Assembly: GCA_963735495.1 (NCBI GenBank)
Contig: CAVTLG010000009.1
Coordinates: 806,001 to 870,000 of the forward strand
Source: CAVTLG01 sp963735495
GTDB lineage: Bacteria; Chloroflexota; Ktedonobacteria; Ktedonobacterales; Ktedonobacteraceae
Direction of reading: 5' to 3'
DNA length: 64,000 nucleotides
Every line of letters begins with the position of its first letter. Positions within the stretch are counted from its first letter, which is position 1. Position numbers and translations under genes: made by a program. The notes beneath the pieces were generated by a model. It did not search any database. It worked only from the letters and a program-made list of their open reading frames with translations, and had not been told where the DNA came from. Of this stretch, positions 8,536 through 17,281 are shown piece by piece.

Positions 8536-9519
8536 ATGAACATTGATGCGTCCTATGAGAAAAGCGTGGAGTTATTGACTCTGGCACGGCAACAGGGATA
8601 TCCCATCAGCGCGCTCCAGTTGGTCCGCTGGCATCGCGCTGGTTTGCTGCCGCGTCCCCAGCAGCAACCGCTCAAAGAAGCCAGGGGTACTTGCTCGCTC
8701 TATCCGCCCGGTACTGGCGAACAATTGTTGCTGCTCTGCTCGTTGCGCACGCGCGAACGCCGCTTCTCTCATCTGGCCTGGCAGTTGTGGCTGGCTGGCT
8801 ATCGCGTAGAATACAGGATCATTCGCACACAGTTGCAACAGGCAACTGTGCGTATCGCCCACTGGATGCAGTGGTTCGCTGGCTTCAAGCAAGCCATCTA
8901 CCAGCAGGATACTGAACAGGCGCTGAACCTGATCGAGCGCTATGCCGAAGGACCCCTGCGCTCGCAACCTTTACGCCGCATTCGCAAGCGGATCGGGCGC
9001 GAGCATTTCTCCACTTTTCTCTCTCGTCTACTTGAGCTGGCGGTGGAGGACAGAGGTGAGATAGGCAGCGTTGCTGATGAACACGAGCGGCAGCTTGATT
9101 TGCGTATTCTCGCCCGTGGCCTGGGGCTGGAAAAACGTTTTGTGTCCAAGAAAGCTTCCTTCGAAGAGTATCTTGTCCAGTTCCTCATCCCACAACTACG
9201 CTGGTTCTTGCGCTGGCCGCAAGAAGTCCACTGGGAAGAACTGCTGGAACACGTGGACGATTTTGAGGTACTCCAGGCGCGCGATGATCTGTGTACCTGG
9301 CTGATGCGCCTGGGAAATAGCAGACACTACCAGGATCGGCTCCCCGACGATTATCCCCGCTGGGAGATGAATCTCCAGGAAATCTTTCGTACCCTGTCCA
9401 CAACTGACCAGGCGCTCGTACTCGTCGCCTGGCTTGCGCTGCGTACCCTCTCATCCTCCTGGCTCGACGAGATGCCGGCCATCACCGGTCCATCCTATAC
9501 AAAACGAGAGAAATGGTAA
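8536..9519 (+). CDS. Protein of unknown function with a MerR-like N-terminal segment
   Basis: A 327-residue protein from the ATG at 8536; a TTG at 8530 is an alternative. GGAGGAAGG lies 18 bp upstream. The N-terminus (ISALQLVRWHRAGLLPRPQQQ, then GTCSLYPPGTGEQLLLLC) has the helix-turn-helix plus wing pattern of MerR-type DNA-binding domains. The remainder is helical, with no domain I recognise. A DNA-binding regulator is a reasonable inference, not a demonstrated role. It is divergent from the gene at 7008-8420. Confidence 0.65.
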   Translation: MNIDASYEKSVELLTLARQQGYPISALQLVRWHRAGLLPRPQQQPLKEARGTCSLYPPGTGEQLLLLCSLRTRERRFSHLAWQLWLAGYRVEYRIIRTQLQQATVRIAHWMQWFAGFKQAIYQQDTEQALNLIERYAEGPLRSQPLRRIRKRIGREHFSTFLSRLLELAVEDRGEIGSVADEHERQLDLRILARGLGLEKRFVSKKASFEEYLVQFLIPQLRWFLRWPQEVHWEELLEHVDDFEVLQARDDLCTWLMRLGNSRHYQDRLPDDYPRWEMNLQEIFRTLSTTDQALVLVAWLALRTLSSSWLDEMPAITGPSYTKREKW

Positions 9520-9797
9520 AGCGTGTAGAAGCTTTATGCGTAGAAAAATACCTACTAAAGAGGCAATAGGATGGAATAAAGCGAGAAGAATGAGGAGAAA
9601 ATGACACGATATCATAGGTAAACGAGATGCTCTTCATGAAGAGTACTGCGCCCATTACTTTCTTCCTGGTTTATGACTTTCGTCACGCTACACTATCTAT
9701 GCCTTTGGCACACCGCCAAATTATGTCTTTCTGTACTTCCCGCTTTGAACTTCTTGCAGCTATACTTCCTTCAGTAATGAAAAAGGAGTTCTTACTC

Positions 9798-10616
9798 ATG
9801 CAAGAATCAATAGGGGGCGCATCCAAAACAGGGCCAATCCACTATCCGCAGGATGGGCGTGCGATAGCGGTTGAGGTACAGAATCTGGTAAAAGCCTTTG
9901 GGAAACATGAGGCGGTCAAAGGTGTCTCTTTCACTATCGGCAAAAGCGAAATCTTTGGACTACTTGGTCCCAATGGAGCCGGGAAAAGTACCAGCATTAA
10001 CATGATGTGTGGTTATCTTCAAGCCACCTCTGGTGACACGCTGATTGATGGGCGATCAATCAGCAGGGAGCCTCGTCGGGTGAAGCATAGTATCGGCGTC
10101 GTGCCACAGGAAATTGCTCTGTATAAAGACTTGACCTCACTGGAGAATCTAGAGTTCTTTGGCGAGATCTATGGTTTATCTGCTAAGGAGCGGAAGGCGC
10201 GCGCTGAAGAGTTGTTGCATTTTGTGGGACTCTATGAGAGGCGGAAAGACGCGGTTAAAACCTTCTCTGGCGGCATGCAGCGGCGCATTAATATGGCTAT
10301 CGCTTTGATGCACCGACCAGCTTTACTGATGATGGATGAACCAACCGTTGGTGTTGATCCACAGTCCCGCGAGCACATTTTTGCTGCCATTGAACAACTT
10401 CGTGATCAAGGAACGACTATTCTGTATACGACCCACTATATGGAAGAGGCCGAGCGCCTGTGCAATCGTATCGCCATCATGGATGAAGGGCAGATCATCG
10501 CCTTAGGCACTCTGGAACAGTTGCTGGCTATGCGCGATCAGCAGCGTGAGGTGCAGCATCCACATGGATTGCAGGAATTGTTCATCCAACTGACTGGAAA
10601 GACGCTACGTGACTGA
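9798..10616 (+). CDS. ABC-2 exporter ATP-binding subunit
   Basis: A 272-residue nucleotide-binding subunit. Walker A is LLGPNGAGKSTS, the signature is FSGGMQRRINMA, Walker B is ALLMMDEPTVGVDP, and the switch His lies in ILYTTHYMEEAERL. The ATG at 9798 follows AAAAGGAG; the longer open frame has no coding character. It pairs with the permease 45 bp downstream, and a histidine kinase/response regulator pair follows. This order is typical of antibiotic- or envelope-stress-responsive exporters. The substrate is unknown. Confidence 0.92.
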   Translation: MQESIGGASKTGPIHYPQDGRAIAVEVQNLVKAFGKHEAVKGVSFTIGKSEIFGLLGPNGAGKSTSINMMCGYLQATSGDTLIDGRSISREPRRVKHSIGVVPQEIALYKDLTSLENLEFFGEIYGLSAKERKARAEELLHFVGLYERRKDAVKTFSGGMQRRINMAIALMHRPALLMMDEPTVGVDPQSREHIFAAIEQLRDQGTTILYTTHYMEEAERLCNRIAIMDEGQIIALGTLEQLLAMRDQQREVQHPHGLQELFIQLTGKTLRD

Positions 10617-10661
10617 TAGCCGTGAGAAATGTCTCACTTGAGAACAAGGAAGACTACCGTT

Positions 10662-11918
10662 ATGAAGACACTCTGGTATATCGCCAAAAAAGATCTGCTA
10701 CAGGTCCTTAAAGATAGAAGTTCGCTCCTTCTTTTGCTGATTGTTCCACTGATGCTTATCGCAGTGGTGGGCTTCGCCTTTGGGAACTTGTTTGGCAATG
10801 GTTCCACGCAGATTGCCATCAAGGTCGCTGTCAGCAACCAGGATACGGGGCAGCAGGCCTATATTGGCAAAGCCATCGTTCGCGCTTTGCAGATCAATAC
10901 TGACCAGTTGGCAATTACCGTCAATAATTACAGCACTGTGGGTCAGGTGACGAAACAGGTTATGGCCTCGAATAACCCTGCGAATGTTGGTATCGTTATT
11001 CCAGCCGGAGCAAGCGAGACCCTGGCGGCTGACTCACAGCGGGGCAGCATTCCTAAGGCCCTTGTGCAGATCTATACGCTACCAAATACAAATGATGCGC
11101 GTATCACGATTGTACAGAACATCGTGAGTAGTGTGATCAGTGCGCAACTGGCAGGGAGTACAGCCATCAGTCAAGTCTACAAAGTTTGTAATCAACCAGG
11201 CAACCACTGCGATCAGCGCAGCATTGACAACGCAGCTATCGATACAGCTATAGCCAGAGCTGATGCCTCGGCTGACCAGGCACTCCAATCATTAACAGCA
11301 GGGCAGGCGATCAAGGTTGGACCATTTGATCAGACTGTTCCCGGCTATGCGGTTTTCTTTTCACTCTTTGGTCTGAATGCAGCGGCTGCAACGATCTTGC
11401 AAGAGAAAGAGGACGGTACCTTCCGTCGCTTGCTGATCGCTCCCATCCAGAAATATGCCTTGCTGGGAGGCAAGTTGCTGGCACAGTTTATTCTGACTCT
11501 GGCTCAACTACTGATACTCTTCCTTGTTGGCTACTTTGTCTTCAAGATGCATATTGGCTCCTGGCCGACGGTGATTTTGTTGCTGATTGGTACCAGCTTT
11601 GCTGCCACAGGTCTTGGCATTCTGCTTGTTTCTGTAGTGAAGACGCGTCGCCAGTTGAACCCGATAGTGACGCTGGTCACACTGATCACGTCAGCCATCG
11701 GTGGGGCATGGTGGCCACTTTACATCGAACCAACCTGGATGCAACAGGTTGCTAAGATTGGCATCACCGCCTGGGCGATGGAGGGACTGAATGCAACGAT
11801 GATTTTCGGCAAGAGCTTTCTGGCAGTGGCTCCAGATATTCTGGGCTTGCTGGCATATGGGACAATCTGTTTTGTGATTGCATTACGGCTCTTCCGTTTT
11901 CAGGAGAGGGCCGCGTAG
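10662..11918 (+). CDS. ABC-2 type exporter permease
   Basis: A 418-residue membrane subunit. It starts MKTLWYIAKKDLLQVLKD, has one N-terminal membrane helix (LLLLLIVPLMLIAVVGFAFG), a large extracytoplasmic loop (about 50-220), then five C-terminal helices including the AATILQEKEDGTFRRLLIAP segment typical of the family. The ATG at 10662 follows AAGGAAG. It forms the exporter with the ATPase encoded just upstream. Confidence 0.9.
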   Translation: MKTLWYIAKKDLLQVLKDRSSLLLLLIVPLMLIAVVGFAFGNLFGNGSTQIAIKVAVSNQDTGQQAYIGKAIVRALQINTDQLAITVNNYSTVGQVTKQVMASNNPANVGIVIPAGASETLAADSQRGSIPKALVQIYTLPNTNDARITIVQNIVSSVISAQLAGSTAISQVYKVCNQPGNHCDQRSIDNAAIDTAIARADASADQALQSLTAGQAIKVGPFDQTVPGYAVFFSLFGLNAAAATILQEKEDGTFRRLLIAPIQKYALLGGKLLAQFILTLAQLLILFLVGYFVFKMHIGSWPTVILLLIGTSFAATGLGILLVSVVKTRRQLNPIVTLVTLITSAIGGAWWPLYIEPTWMQQVAKIGITAWAMEGLNATMIFGKSFLAVAPDILGLLAYGTICFVIALRLFRFQERAA

Positions 11919-11935
11919 CTAAAAAGCAAGGTACA

Positions 11936-11978
11936 AAGCCCACATGCACCTGCTGGCGCATACACGCAATGTGGGCTT
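11936..11978 (+). terminator. Hairpin after the exporter permease gene
   Basis: AAGCCCACAT at 11936-11945 pairs with ATGTGGGCTT at 11969-11978. It lies 18 bp past the permease stop. There is no clear T-tract, so it may be a weak terminator or a processing hairpin. Confidence 0.4.
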
Positions 11979-12050
11979 GATTGACAGATGTACTACCATC
12001 TGGCATAGTTAGCATAGCGAGTATGCACTTATCCAGTTGCAGTATCCGCA

Positions 12051-12167
12051 TATTGCAGTATCCTCATACGGATCAAAGAAAAAGGAAACACCTGGCATCG
12101 CTCTCTACGCCTTCTGACACTAGCTATACTAGTGGAACGATGCCTAAGATGTCAAGTGGTTTTGCAC
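12051..12167 (+). repeat. Copy 1 of the ~117-bp proC-type repeat element
   Basis: This stretch is closely similar to 63078-63193 inside proC. It starts TATTGCAGTATCCTCATACG and ends TCAAGTGGTTTTGCAC, with one single-base length difference near 12073. The middle is more diverged and here carries CACTAG-ctata-CTAGTG. It lies directly in front of the response-regulator gene and ends 14 bp before its ATG. It is open in the regulator frame, so a longer start would translate it. Confidence 0.85.
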
Positions 12168-12181
12168 TAGGGAGAACGTTT

Positions 12182-12853
12182 ATGGACACAATTCGCATCC
12201 TTCTTTGTGAAGATCAAACGCTGATGCGTCAGGGATTACGTACCATCCTTGATCTGGAGCCGGGTTTTCAGGTTGTCGGCGAGGCAGCCAATGGCGAAGA
12301 GGCGATTAGCTGTGACAACGAACTCCAAAACCAGCACAATGGACCTGATGTCATCCTCATGGATATTCAAATGCCATATATGAGTGGTGTACAGGCTACC
12401 GCAGCTCTCGCCGTCAGCCATCCTACGGCGCGTGTCATTATTCTCACTACTTTCGACTACGAAGATTATGTCTTTGAGGCCATCAAGGCTGGTGCCATGG
12501 GGTACCTGCTCAAAGATGTACCCGCCTCTGAACTGACGGCGACCATTCGCCAGGTGCACGCGGGAGAGCCCTCTATCCAGCCGAAGATTGCCAGCAAGCT
12601 CCTCATGGAGTTTGGGCGTAAGGGGCATCCTATTGCCGGGGCACCCCAACCAGAGCAACAGAAGGAGTTGAGTCCACGGGAGATGGAGATACTCAAGTTG
12701 CTCGCTGAGGGAGCAAGTAATCGCAAGATTGCGGAGAAACTTACTCTCGCCGAGGGTACCGTGAAAAATCATGTCTCGAATATCCTGAGTAAGCTTCATA
12801 TTGAGAACCGTACGCAGGCTGCACACCTGGCACGTGAGCGCAAACTGCTCTAG
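12182..12853 (+). CDS. NarL/FixJ-family response regulator
   Basis: A 223-residue regulator. The receiver domain (4-125) has acidic residues in LCEDQTLMRQGL, the phosphorylation Asp in VILMDIQMPYMSG, the conserved Thr in VIILTTFDYEDYV and Lys in GYLLKDVPASEL. The LuxR-type helix-turn-helix is LSPREMEILKLLAEGASNRK through TVKNHVSNILSKL. The ATG at 12182 follows AGGGAGAA; the open frame upstream is the repeat element. It pairs with the kinase 74 bp downstream and probably controls the exporter genes before it. Confidence 0.92.
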   Translation: MDTIRILLCEDQTLMRQGLRTILDLEPGFQVVGEAANGEEAISCDNELQNQHNGPDVILMDIQMPYMSGVQATAALAVSHPTARVIILTTFDYEDYVFEAIKAGAMGYLLKDVPASELTATIRQVHAGEPSIQPKIASKLLMEFGRKGHPIAGAPQPEQQKELSPREMEILKLLAEGASNRKIAEKLTLAEGTVKNHVSNILSKLHIENRTQAAHLARERKLL

Positions 12854-12927
12854 TTGCATGTATTAGGAAGTTCTCTGCATTCTTGTGCCAGAAAGGCCAG
12901 CGTAGCTTGTGCGGAGGGGGAGCATAT

Positions 12928-14250
12928 ATGAACTTTGATATGACGAAAGATAATGAAGGCTTTTATCGTCGCTTCAGGCGCGTTCTCATGGCATTGCATA
13001 GCTTGGTGTTCATCTATCTCGTTATATCAATCTATGCTGTGCTGAAGAGCGCTCCGGCTTCTATGCATAATTGGCGAGGAATTGTCTGTATCGTTCTTAC
13101 TATGGTCCTATTTGTGGTCTACTCCATACCACTAATTTTGCTGTATGGCCAGCGGTGGCTCCTACCGTTGCGTTATGCTTTAAGTTTATGGCTGATTTTA
13201 TATCTTCTGGTTGTGCTACTCTCGCTCATTAATGCAACATTTCTCTGGGACTTCTACATTGCTTTTGGCATGAGCTTTACTCTGCTGCGGTCTCGTCGCT
13301 TGCTCCTCGCCGTTAGTATCATTGCCTTGACGCTCTTTGCCTTTCAGGGTCTTTTGGCATGGCCTCTTCAGGGAGATGTGCTTGCTAGTATCGTTGGACA
13401 GACTATCGCTATCTTCAGCATGACCGCCTTTTGTATGGTGCTACAGCGCATGATTGGTGAGCGCTATGAACGTAACAGGCTCTTCCAGCAACTGACTCAG
13501 GCAAATGCCGAGTTGGAGGAGGCACACCGTCAATTAGCGCAATCTGTGATACAGGAGCAGGAACTTGCGGTCTTGCGTGAGCGCACCAGGCTGGCGCGCG
13601 AGATGCATGATACACTTGGCCATACCCTGGTCCTCATCTCTGTCAAGCTAGAGGCTGCACAGCGACTCCTCGCACGTGATCCTGAGCGCTGTGAACGCGA
13701 ATTAGAGTCCACCAAAGAGATTGCACGTGGCAGTATGACGGCCCTGCGTGCATCCATTGCCAACCTGCGTTCTCCAGCGTTGGAGCACGAACACATCTAC
13801 CACGCCCTCAGTCGTGCGGCCAGAGAACTTGCTCAACGCACTGATCTACATGTCACATACACGCTCCAGGCTGGCATCGAAAACTTGCCCGATCCTATCA
13901 CAGAAACGCTCTGGAAAGTTGGCCAGGAAGTATTCACTAACATAGAAAAGCACGCTCGTGCAAAGCAGGTAGATCTGCGTATCGTCCAGCGTGATGAGAA
14001 ACTGCTCATGAGCATCCATGATGATGGCATCGGGTTGCCGCAGGAATTGTGCCAACTGCATGAGGATGGAAGCATAATCTGTATGAGTCCCAGGGGTCAC
14101 TATGGGCTGAGCGGAATGCTCGAACGTGTAGAGGGCATAGGTGGACACCTCTCTCTACGTTCGAGCAAAGAGCAAGGTACGACCGTTGAAATTGAACTGC
14201 CGCTTTTACACACTCATTTCCTAGGAGACAGTTATCGCACATCTTTATAG
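12928..14250 (+). CDS. NarL-type sensor histidine kinase
   Basis: A 440-residue kinase. About five to six membrane helices (20-185) precede a short coiled coil and the HisKA_3 box LAREMHDTLGHTLVLIS with the phospho-acceptor His. The HATPase region has VGQEVFTNIEKHARAKQ (N box), ISIHDDGIGL-type G1 (SIHDDGIGLP) and HYGLSGMLERVEGIGGHLS. The ATG at 12928 follows GGAGGGGGAG. It lacks a large extracellular sensor loop, so it probably senses membrane or exporter state, and it partners the upstream response regulator. Confidence 0.92.
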   Translation: MNFDMTKDNEGFYRRFRRVLMALHSLVFIYLVISIYAVLKSAPASMHNWRGIVCIVLTMVLFVVYSIPLILLYGQRWLLPLRYALSLWLILYLLVVLLSLINATFLWDFYIAFGMSFTLLRSRRLLLAVSIIALTLFAFQGLLAWPLQGDVLASIVGQTIAIFSMTAFCMVLQRMIGERYERNRLFQQLTQANAELEEAHRQLAQSVIQEQELAVLRERTRLAREMHDTLGHTLVLISVKLEAAQRLLARDPERCERELESTKEIARGSMTALRASIANLRSPALEHEHIYHALSRAARELAQRTDLHVTYTLQAGIENLPDPITETLWKVGQEVFTNIEKHARAKQVDLRIVQRDEKLLMSIHDDGIGLPQELCQLHEDGSIICMSPRGHYGLSGMLERVEGIGGHLSLRSSKEQGTTVEIELPLLHTHFLGDSYRTSL

Positions 14251-14514
14251 GATTCAAGTCTGGCACAATAGCACGGCTGCGCGTTTTCAGGCGAGAGTGA
14301 GGGACCCTTATCCTCCTGTATCCTGGCCATTTATCCAGGTCAGAAACTAGCCATATTGATGATGTTGGCATGTTTGTGATGGCGTATAGTGTGCACATGG
14401 TCTCACAATCTGGGATATGGGCATGAAGTCCCCGCTGAGAAAAGATAGCTCTGTCGTTCGCTATCTGTATATGTGGGAGTTGTTTGCTCATTAGGTATAA
14501 AAGGACAGAAAGAA

Positions 14515-15423
14515 ATGGCACAAACTACTAAGAACACCTCTTCATTACGCACACTTTCCAACCAGATGGCCGATGCTGTTGAGCATGTGGCGCCAGGTCT
14601 GGTTGTGGTTAACGGTCGTACGCGGCAATCAGCCAGTGGCATCGTCTATGCGCCCGACCTGGTGCTTACCGCCGATCACGTACTTGAACGTGAAGAAGAT
14701 TTAACGATCCAGACGCACGACAAGCGCACTTTATCGGCTCAGTTTGTCGGACGTGACCTGGCGACTGACCTGGCCCTGCTGCGCGTGAGTACGTCGGATC
14801 TCCAGGCGGCAACACCTGCTGGCGAAGATGCTCGTGTGGGACAACTGGTTCTGGCTGTAGGGGCTTCGACCACGGGCCCTGTGGCGAGCGTTGGGATTGT
14901 CAGCGCTGTTGGCGGACCATTGCGTACGGGACGTGGCGCTGTACTTGAGCGTTATATTCGTACGGATGCCACCCCATATCCAGGCTTTTCGGGGGGGCCG
15001 CTCATTGATGCACAGGGAGATGTGCTGGGCATCTTGACCACCGGACTGGCGAACGGTGTCGCGCTGGCTATTCCCATCTCGATAGCCAGAAGCATTGCTG
15101 ACGCCCTGGCGCAGCAAGGATATATCAAGCGTGGCTATCTGGGTATTAGCAGCCAACTTGTCCATCTCCCACAGGCACAGCGCGCTGGACGCAGTCAGGA
15201 AAACGCTCTGTTGCTGATCAAGGTTGATGATAATAGCCCTGCGCAGCAAGCTGGTCTGTTGATGGGTGATATCCTGGTTGGTCTGGATGGTCACGTCATC
15301 GACGACACTGAAGATCTGCAAACATTACTCACAGGTGATCGTGTTGGCAAGGTGCTCCCGCTGGAGATCATCCGTGGAGGTGAGATTCTGACGGTGCAGG
15401 TGACTATTGGACAGCGTAACTAA
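14515..15423 (+). CDS. HtrA-like serine protease with PDZ domain, no signal peptide
   Basis: A 302-residue S1C protease. The triad is His55 in LTADHVLE, Asp85 in ATDLALLRV and Ser159 in PGFSGGPL. A PDZ domain covers about 208-300 (GYLGISS, DNSPAQQAGLLMGDILVGLDG). There is no signal peptide or membrane helix, so it is probably cytoplasmic, which is unusual for HtrA relatives. The ATG at 14515 follows AAAGGAC. A related protease follows 142 bp later, and both are linked to the LuxR-type regulator at 16504. Confidence 0.9.
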   Translation: MAQTTKNTSSLRTLSNQMADAVEHVAPGLVVVNGRTRQSASGIVYAPDLVLTADHVLEREEDLTIQTHDKRTLSAQFVGRDLATDLALLRVSTSDLQAATPAGEDARVGQLVLAVGASTTGPVASVGIVSAVGGPLRTGRGAVLERYIRTDATPYPGFSGGPLIDAQGDVLGILTTGLANGVALAIPISIARSIADALAQQGYIKRGYLGISSQLVHLPQAQRAGRSQENALLLIKVDDNSPAQQAGLLMGDILVGLDGHVIDDTEDLQTLLTGDRVGKVLPLEIIRGGEILTVQVTIGQRN

Positions 15424-15456
15424 GACTGGTCCTGAAAAACAGGGCATACCCATAGG

Positions 15457-15482
15457 CATTCAGAAACGCTCTCATCTGAATG
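15457..15482. repeat. CATTCAGA/TCTGAATG hairpin repeat
   Basis: An 8-bp perfect stem, CATTCAGA (15457-15464) with TCTGAATG (15475-15482), around AACGCTCTCA. It lies between the two protease genes. The same hairpin type, with paired base changes in the stem, recurs at 35366, 45171/45201, 47509 and 47925. Confidence 0.75.
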
Positions 15483-15565
15483 TAAGGAAAGATAAGTAAC
15501 AACACGGAGGAAGGAAACTCCTGGTTCAACACTTCTTCCTGTACATAAACTGATAGGTAAGCGAT

Positions 15566-16507
15566 ATGTCACAAACAACAACTTTTTCGACGCAATCATC
15601 TCTGCCGTTTCCTGATGTGTTTTCGACGGAGCTGGCAGAGCTTTTTGAGACGGCCCGACATGGTATTGTTCAGGTGTATGTGCGGCAGCGTGGTGGTGGA
15701 ACCGGTATTGTCTGGAGCCGGGATGGGCGTATTGTGACGAACAACCACGTCATTCCCCGTGATGAGTCTCAGGTTCATGTGCGTTTCACCGATGGACGCA
15801 TGCTGGAGGCGCAGGTTGTCAGTCGCAATGCGGTGCTCGACCTGGCTCTGCTTAAAATCGTAGGAGACAATTTTGCCGCCTTGCCCATTGGCGACTCCTC
15901 TAAGTTGCGTATTGGCGAGTGGGTGTTTGCCATTGGGCATCCCTGGGGACAGCGCTGGACGGTGACTGCTGGTATTGTCAGCTCGCTCAGCTCAGCCAGG
16001 GTCTCCCGGGACCTGACGACCACCTACATTAAATCGGATGTGCGCCTCGCACCTGGGAACTCAGGTGGTCCGCTACTGGACGCGGATGGCAATGTGGTGG
16101 GCATCAATGCGATGATTGCGGGTGGCGATCAGTCCATCTCTATTCCTGGCAACGTTGTTAGCGACTGGCTTGCGCATTTGCCAGCACCGCGTAACGTCTC
16201 GCGTAACGTCTTAGGTATAGAGATCCAGACTGTCGAATTGCCGAGCAATATCCGTCAGAGTGTGCAGCCGCTGCGTGAGACGGGGGTGCTGATCGTCGGC
16301 ACGCAGGCGCGGCAAGCGTATCATGCCGACCTGCTGGTTGGGGATGTCTTGCTGGATGTAGCGGATACTCCTGTGCAGGATACTGCGAGCCTGCGTCATA
16401 TGCTGGCGCACAGAGCACTGGGAGGAAACGTATCTATGCGCATTCTACGTGGTGGGTCTCTGGTAGATCTGGATGTTGCTCTATTGACGCTAGAAAACGC
16501 TGCATGA
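15566..16507 (+). CDS. HtrA-like serine protease with PDZ domain (second of pair)
   Basis: A 313-residue S1C protease. The triad is His61 in VTNNHVI, Asp92 in VLDLALLKI and Ser166 in GNSGGPL. The C-terminal PDZ domain covers about 214-310 (NVLGIEIQ, ADLLVGDVLLDVADTPV). It has no signal peptide. Its stop overlaps the regulator start by four bases (ATGA at 16504), implying coupled translation. The protein is clearly related to the preceding protease but has a more standard oxyanion-hole and Ser motif. Confidence 0.92.
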   Translation: MSQTTTFSTQSSLPFPDVFSTELAELFETARHGIVQVYVRQRGGGTGIVWSRDGRIVTNNHVIPRDESQVHVRFTDGRMLEAQVVSRNAVLDLALLKIVGDNFAALPIGDSSKLRIGEWVFAIGHPWGQRWTVTAGIVSSLSSARVSRDLTTTYIKSDVRLAPGNSGGPLLDADGNVVGINAMIAGGDQSISIPGNVVSDWLAHLPAPRNVSRNVLGIEIQTVELPSNIRQSVQPLRETGVLIVGTQARQAYHADLLVGDVLLDVADTPVQDTASLRHMLAHRALGGNVSMRILRGGSLVDLDVALLTLENAA

Positions 16508-17130
16508 TTCGCGTATTCATTATCGCACTCACTCCTATGCAGCAAGCTGGATTGCAGGCGCTGCTGGCTTCCACGGATATACACGTGGTCGGCACAGCGC
16601 CTGCTGTGCGGGAGAGCACGGCACTGCCTGATGCGGACGTCATCATTGTGGCGGACGACCTGCAATTGGCTGATGTCGTACGCGCTCTGCCAAACAGGCA
16701 AGCTGTAGCGCTGGTTACACTGACCAATAATGAGGAGCGTACACTGGCAATCCTGCGGAATACAGAACTGCGTGGCTGGGGCATGGTGCCTTTAGAGGTC
16801 CCGGCTGTGCAGTTGCAGGCAGCCGTGGTCGCTGCTGCGCAGGGACTTGCAGTCTTTCCCGCCCAGTTGACACAGAAGCTAGAGGTAGCTCAGGCCCTTG
16901 CGGTCGAGACGCTCGAACTTGCTGGCATCGACGAAGCACTGACGCCGCGCGAACACGAGGTTTTAGAGCTTGTGGGTCAAGGTCTCTCTAACAAACTGAT
17001 CGCGCGCGCACTATCGATTAGCGAGCACACGGTAAAATTTCATCTGTCATCGATCTCCACAAAACTTGGGGCCTCTAGTCGTACTGATGCAGTCAGGCGC
17101 GGCCTCCGACGCGGCCTAATCACGCTCTAA
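16504..17130 (+). CDS. LuxR-type regulator with an atypical receiver domain
   Basis: A 208-residue protein. The C-terminal helix-turn-helix (LTPREHEVLELVGQGLSNK through EHTVKFHLSSISTKLG) is canonical. The N-terminal half has a receiver-like alternation of strands and helices, but the usual phosphorylation Asp position (DADVIIVADD) is not in the normal LMD context. The N-terminal acidic pair and the conserved Lys are also absent. It may be a phosphorylation-independent (pseudo-receiver) regulator. It overlaps the protease gene by four bases and no kinase is adjacent. Confidence 0.85.
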   Translation: MIRVFIIALTPMQQAGLQALLASTDIHVVGTAPAVRESTALPDADVIIVADDLQLADVVRALPNRQAVALVTLTNNEERTLAILRNTELRGWGMVPLEVPAVQLQAAVVAAAQGLAVFPAQLTQKLEVAQALAVETLELAGIDEALTPREHEVLELVGQGLSNKLIARALSISEHTVKFHLSSISTKLGASSRTDAVRRGLRRGLITL

Positions 17131-17189
17131 GCGGTAGTATGCGGCGTTGATGAGAAAGAGAAGCCCGCTTTTTTGGCCCGTATTTTCCC

Positions 17190-17218
17190 TTGACATGTTC
17201 AACATATGCGGTTATGAT
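17190..17218 (+). promoter_or_regulatory. Consensus promoter of the TetR-P450 operon
   Basis: TTGACA at 17190-17195, a 17-bp spacer and TATGAT at 17213-17218. The -10 box lies inside the 42-bp palindrome, so operator binding should block it. Confidence 0.8.
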
Positions 17219-17251
17219 GTAACTAAGTAATTACTTAGTTACATCATAACC
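17210..17251. promoter_or_regulatory. 42-bp perfect palindrome, probable TetR operator
   Basis: Two perfect 21-bp arms meet at 17230/17231, with core AACTAAGTAATTACTTAGTT. It overlaps the -10 box and the transcript start of the TetR gene 30 bp downstream. A perfect palindrome of this length next to an autoregulated TetR gene is strong evidence for a homodimer binding site, possibly two overlapping ones. Confidence 0.85.
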
Positions 17252-17281
17252 AGTGAAATTGGACGAGCAGAGGAGCACAGT

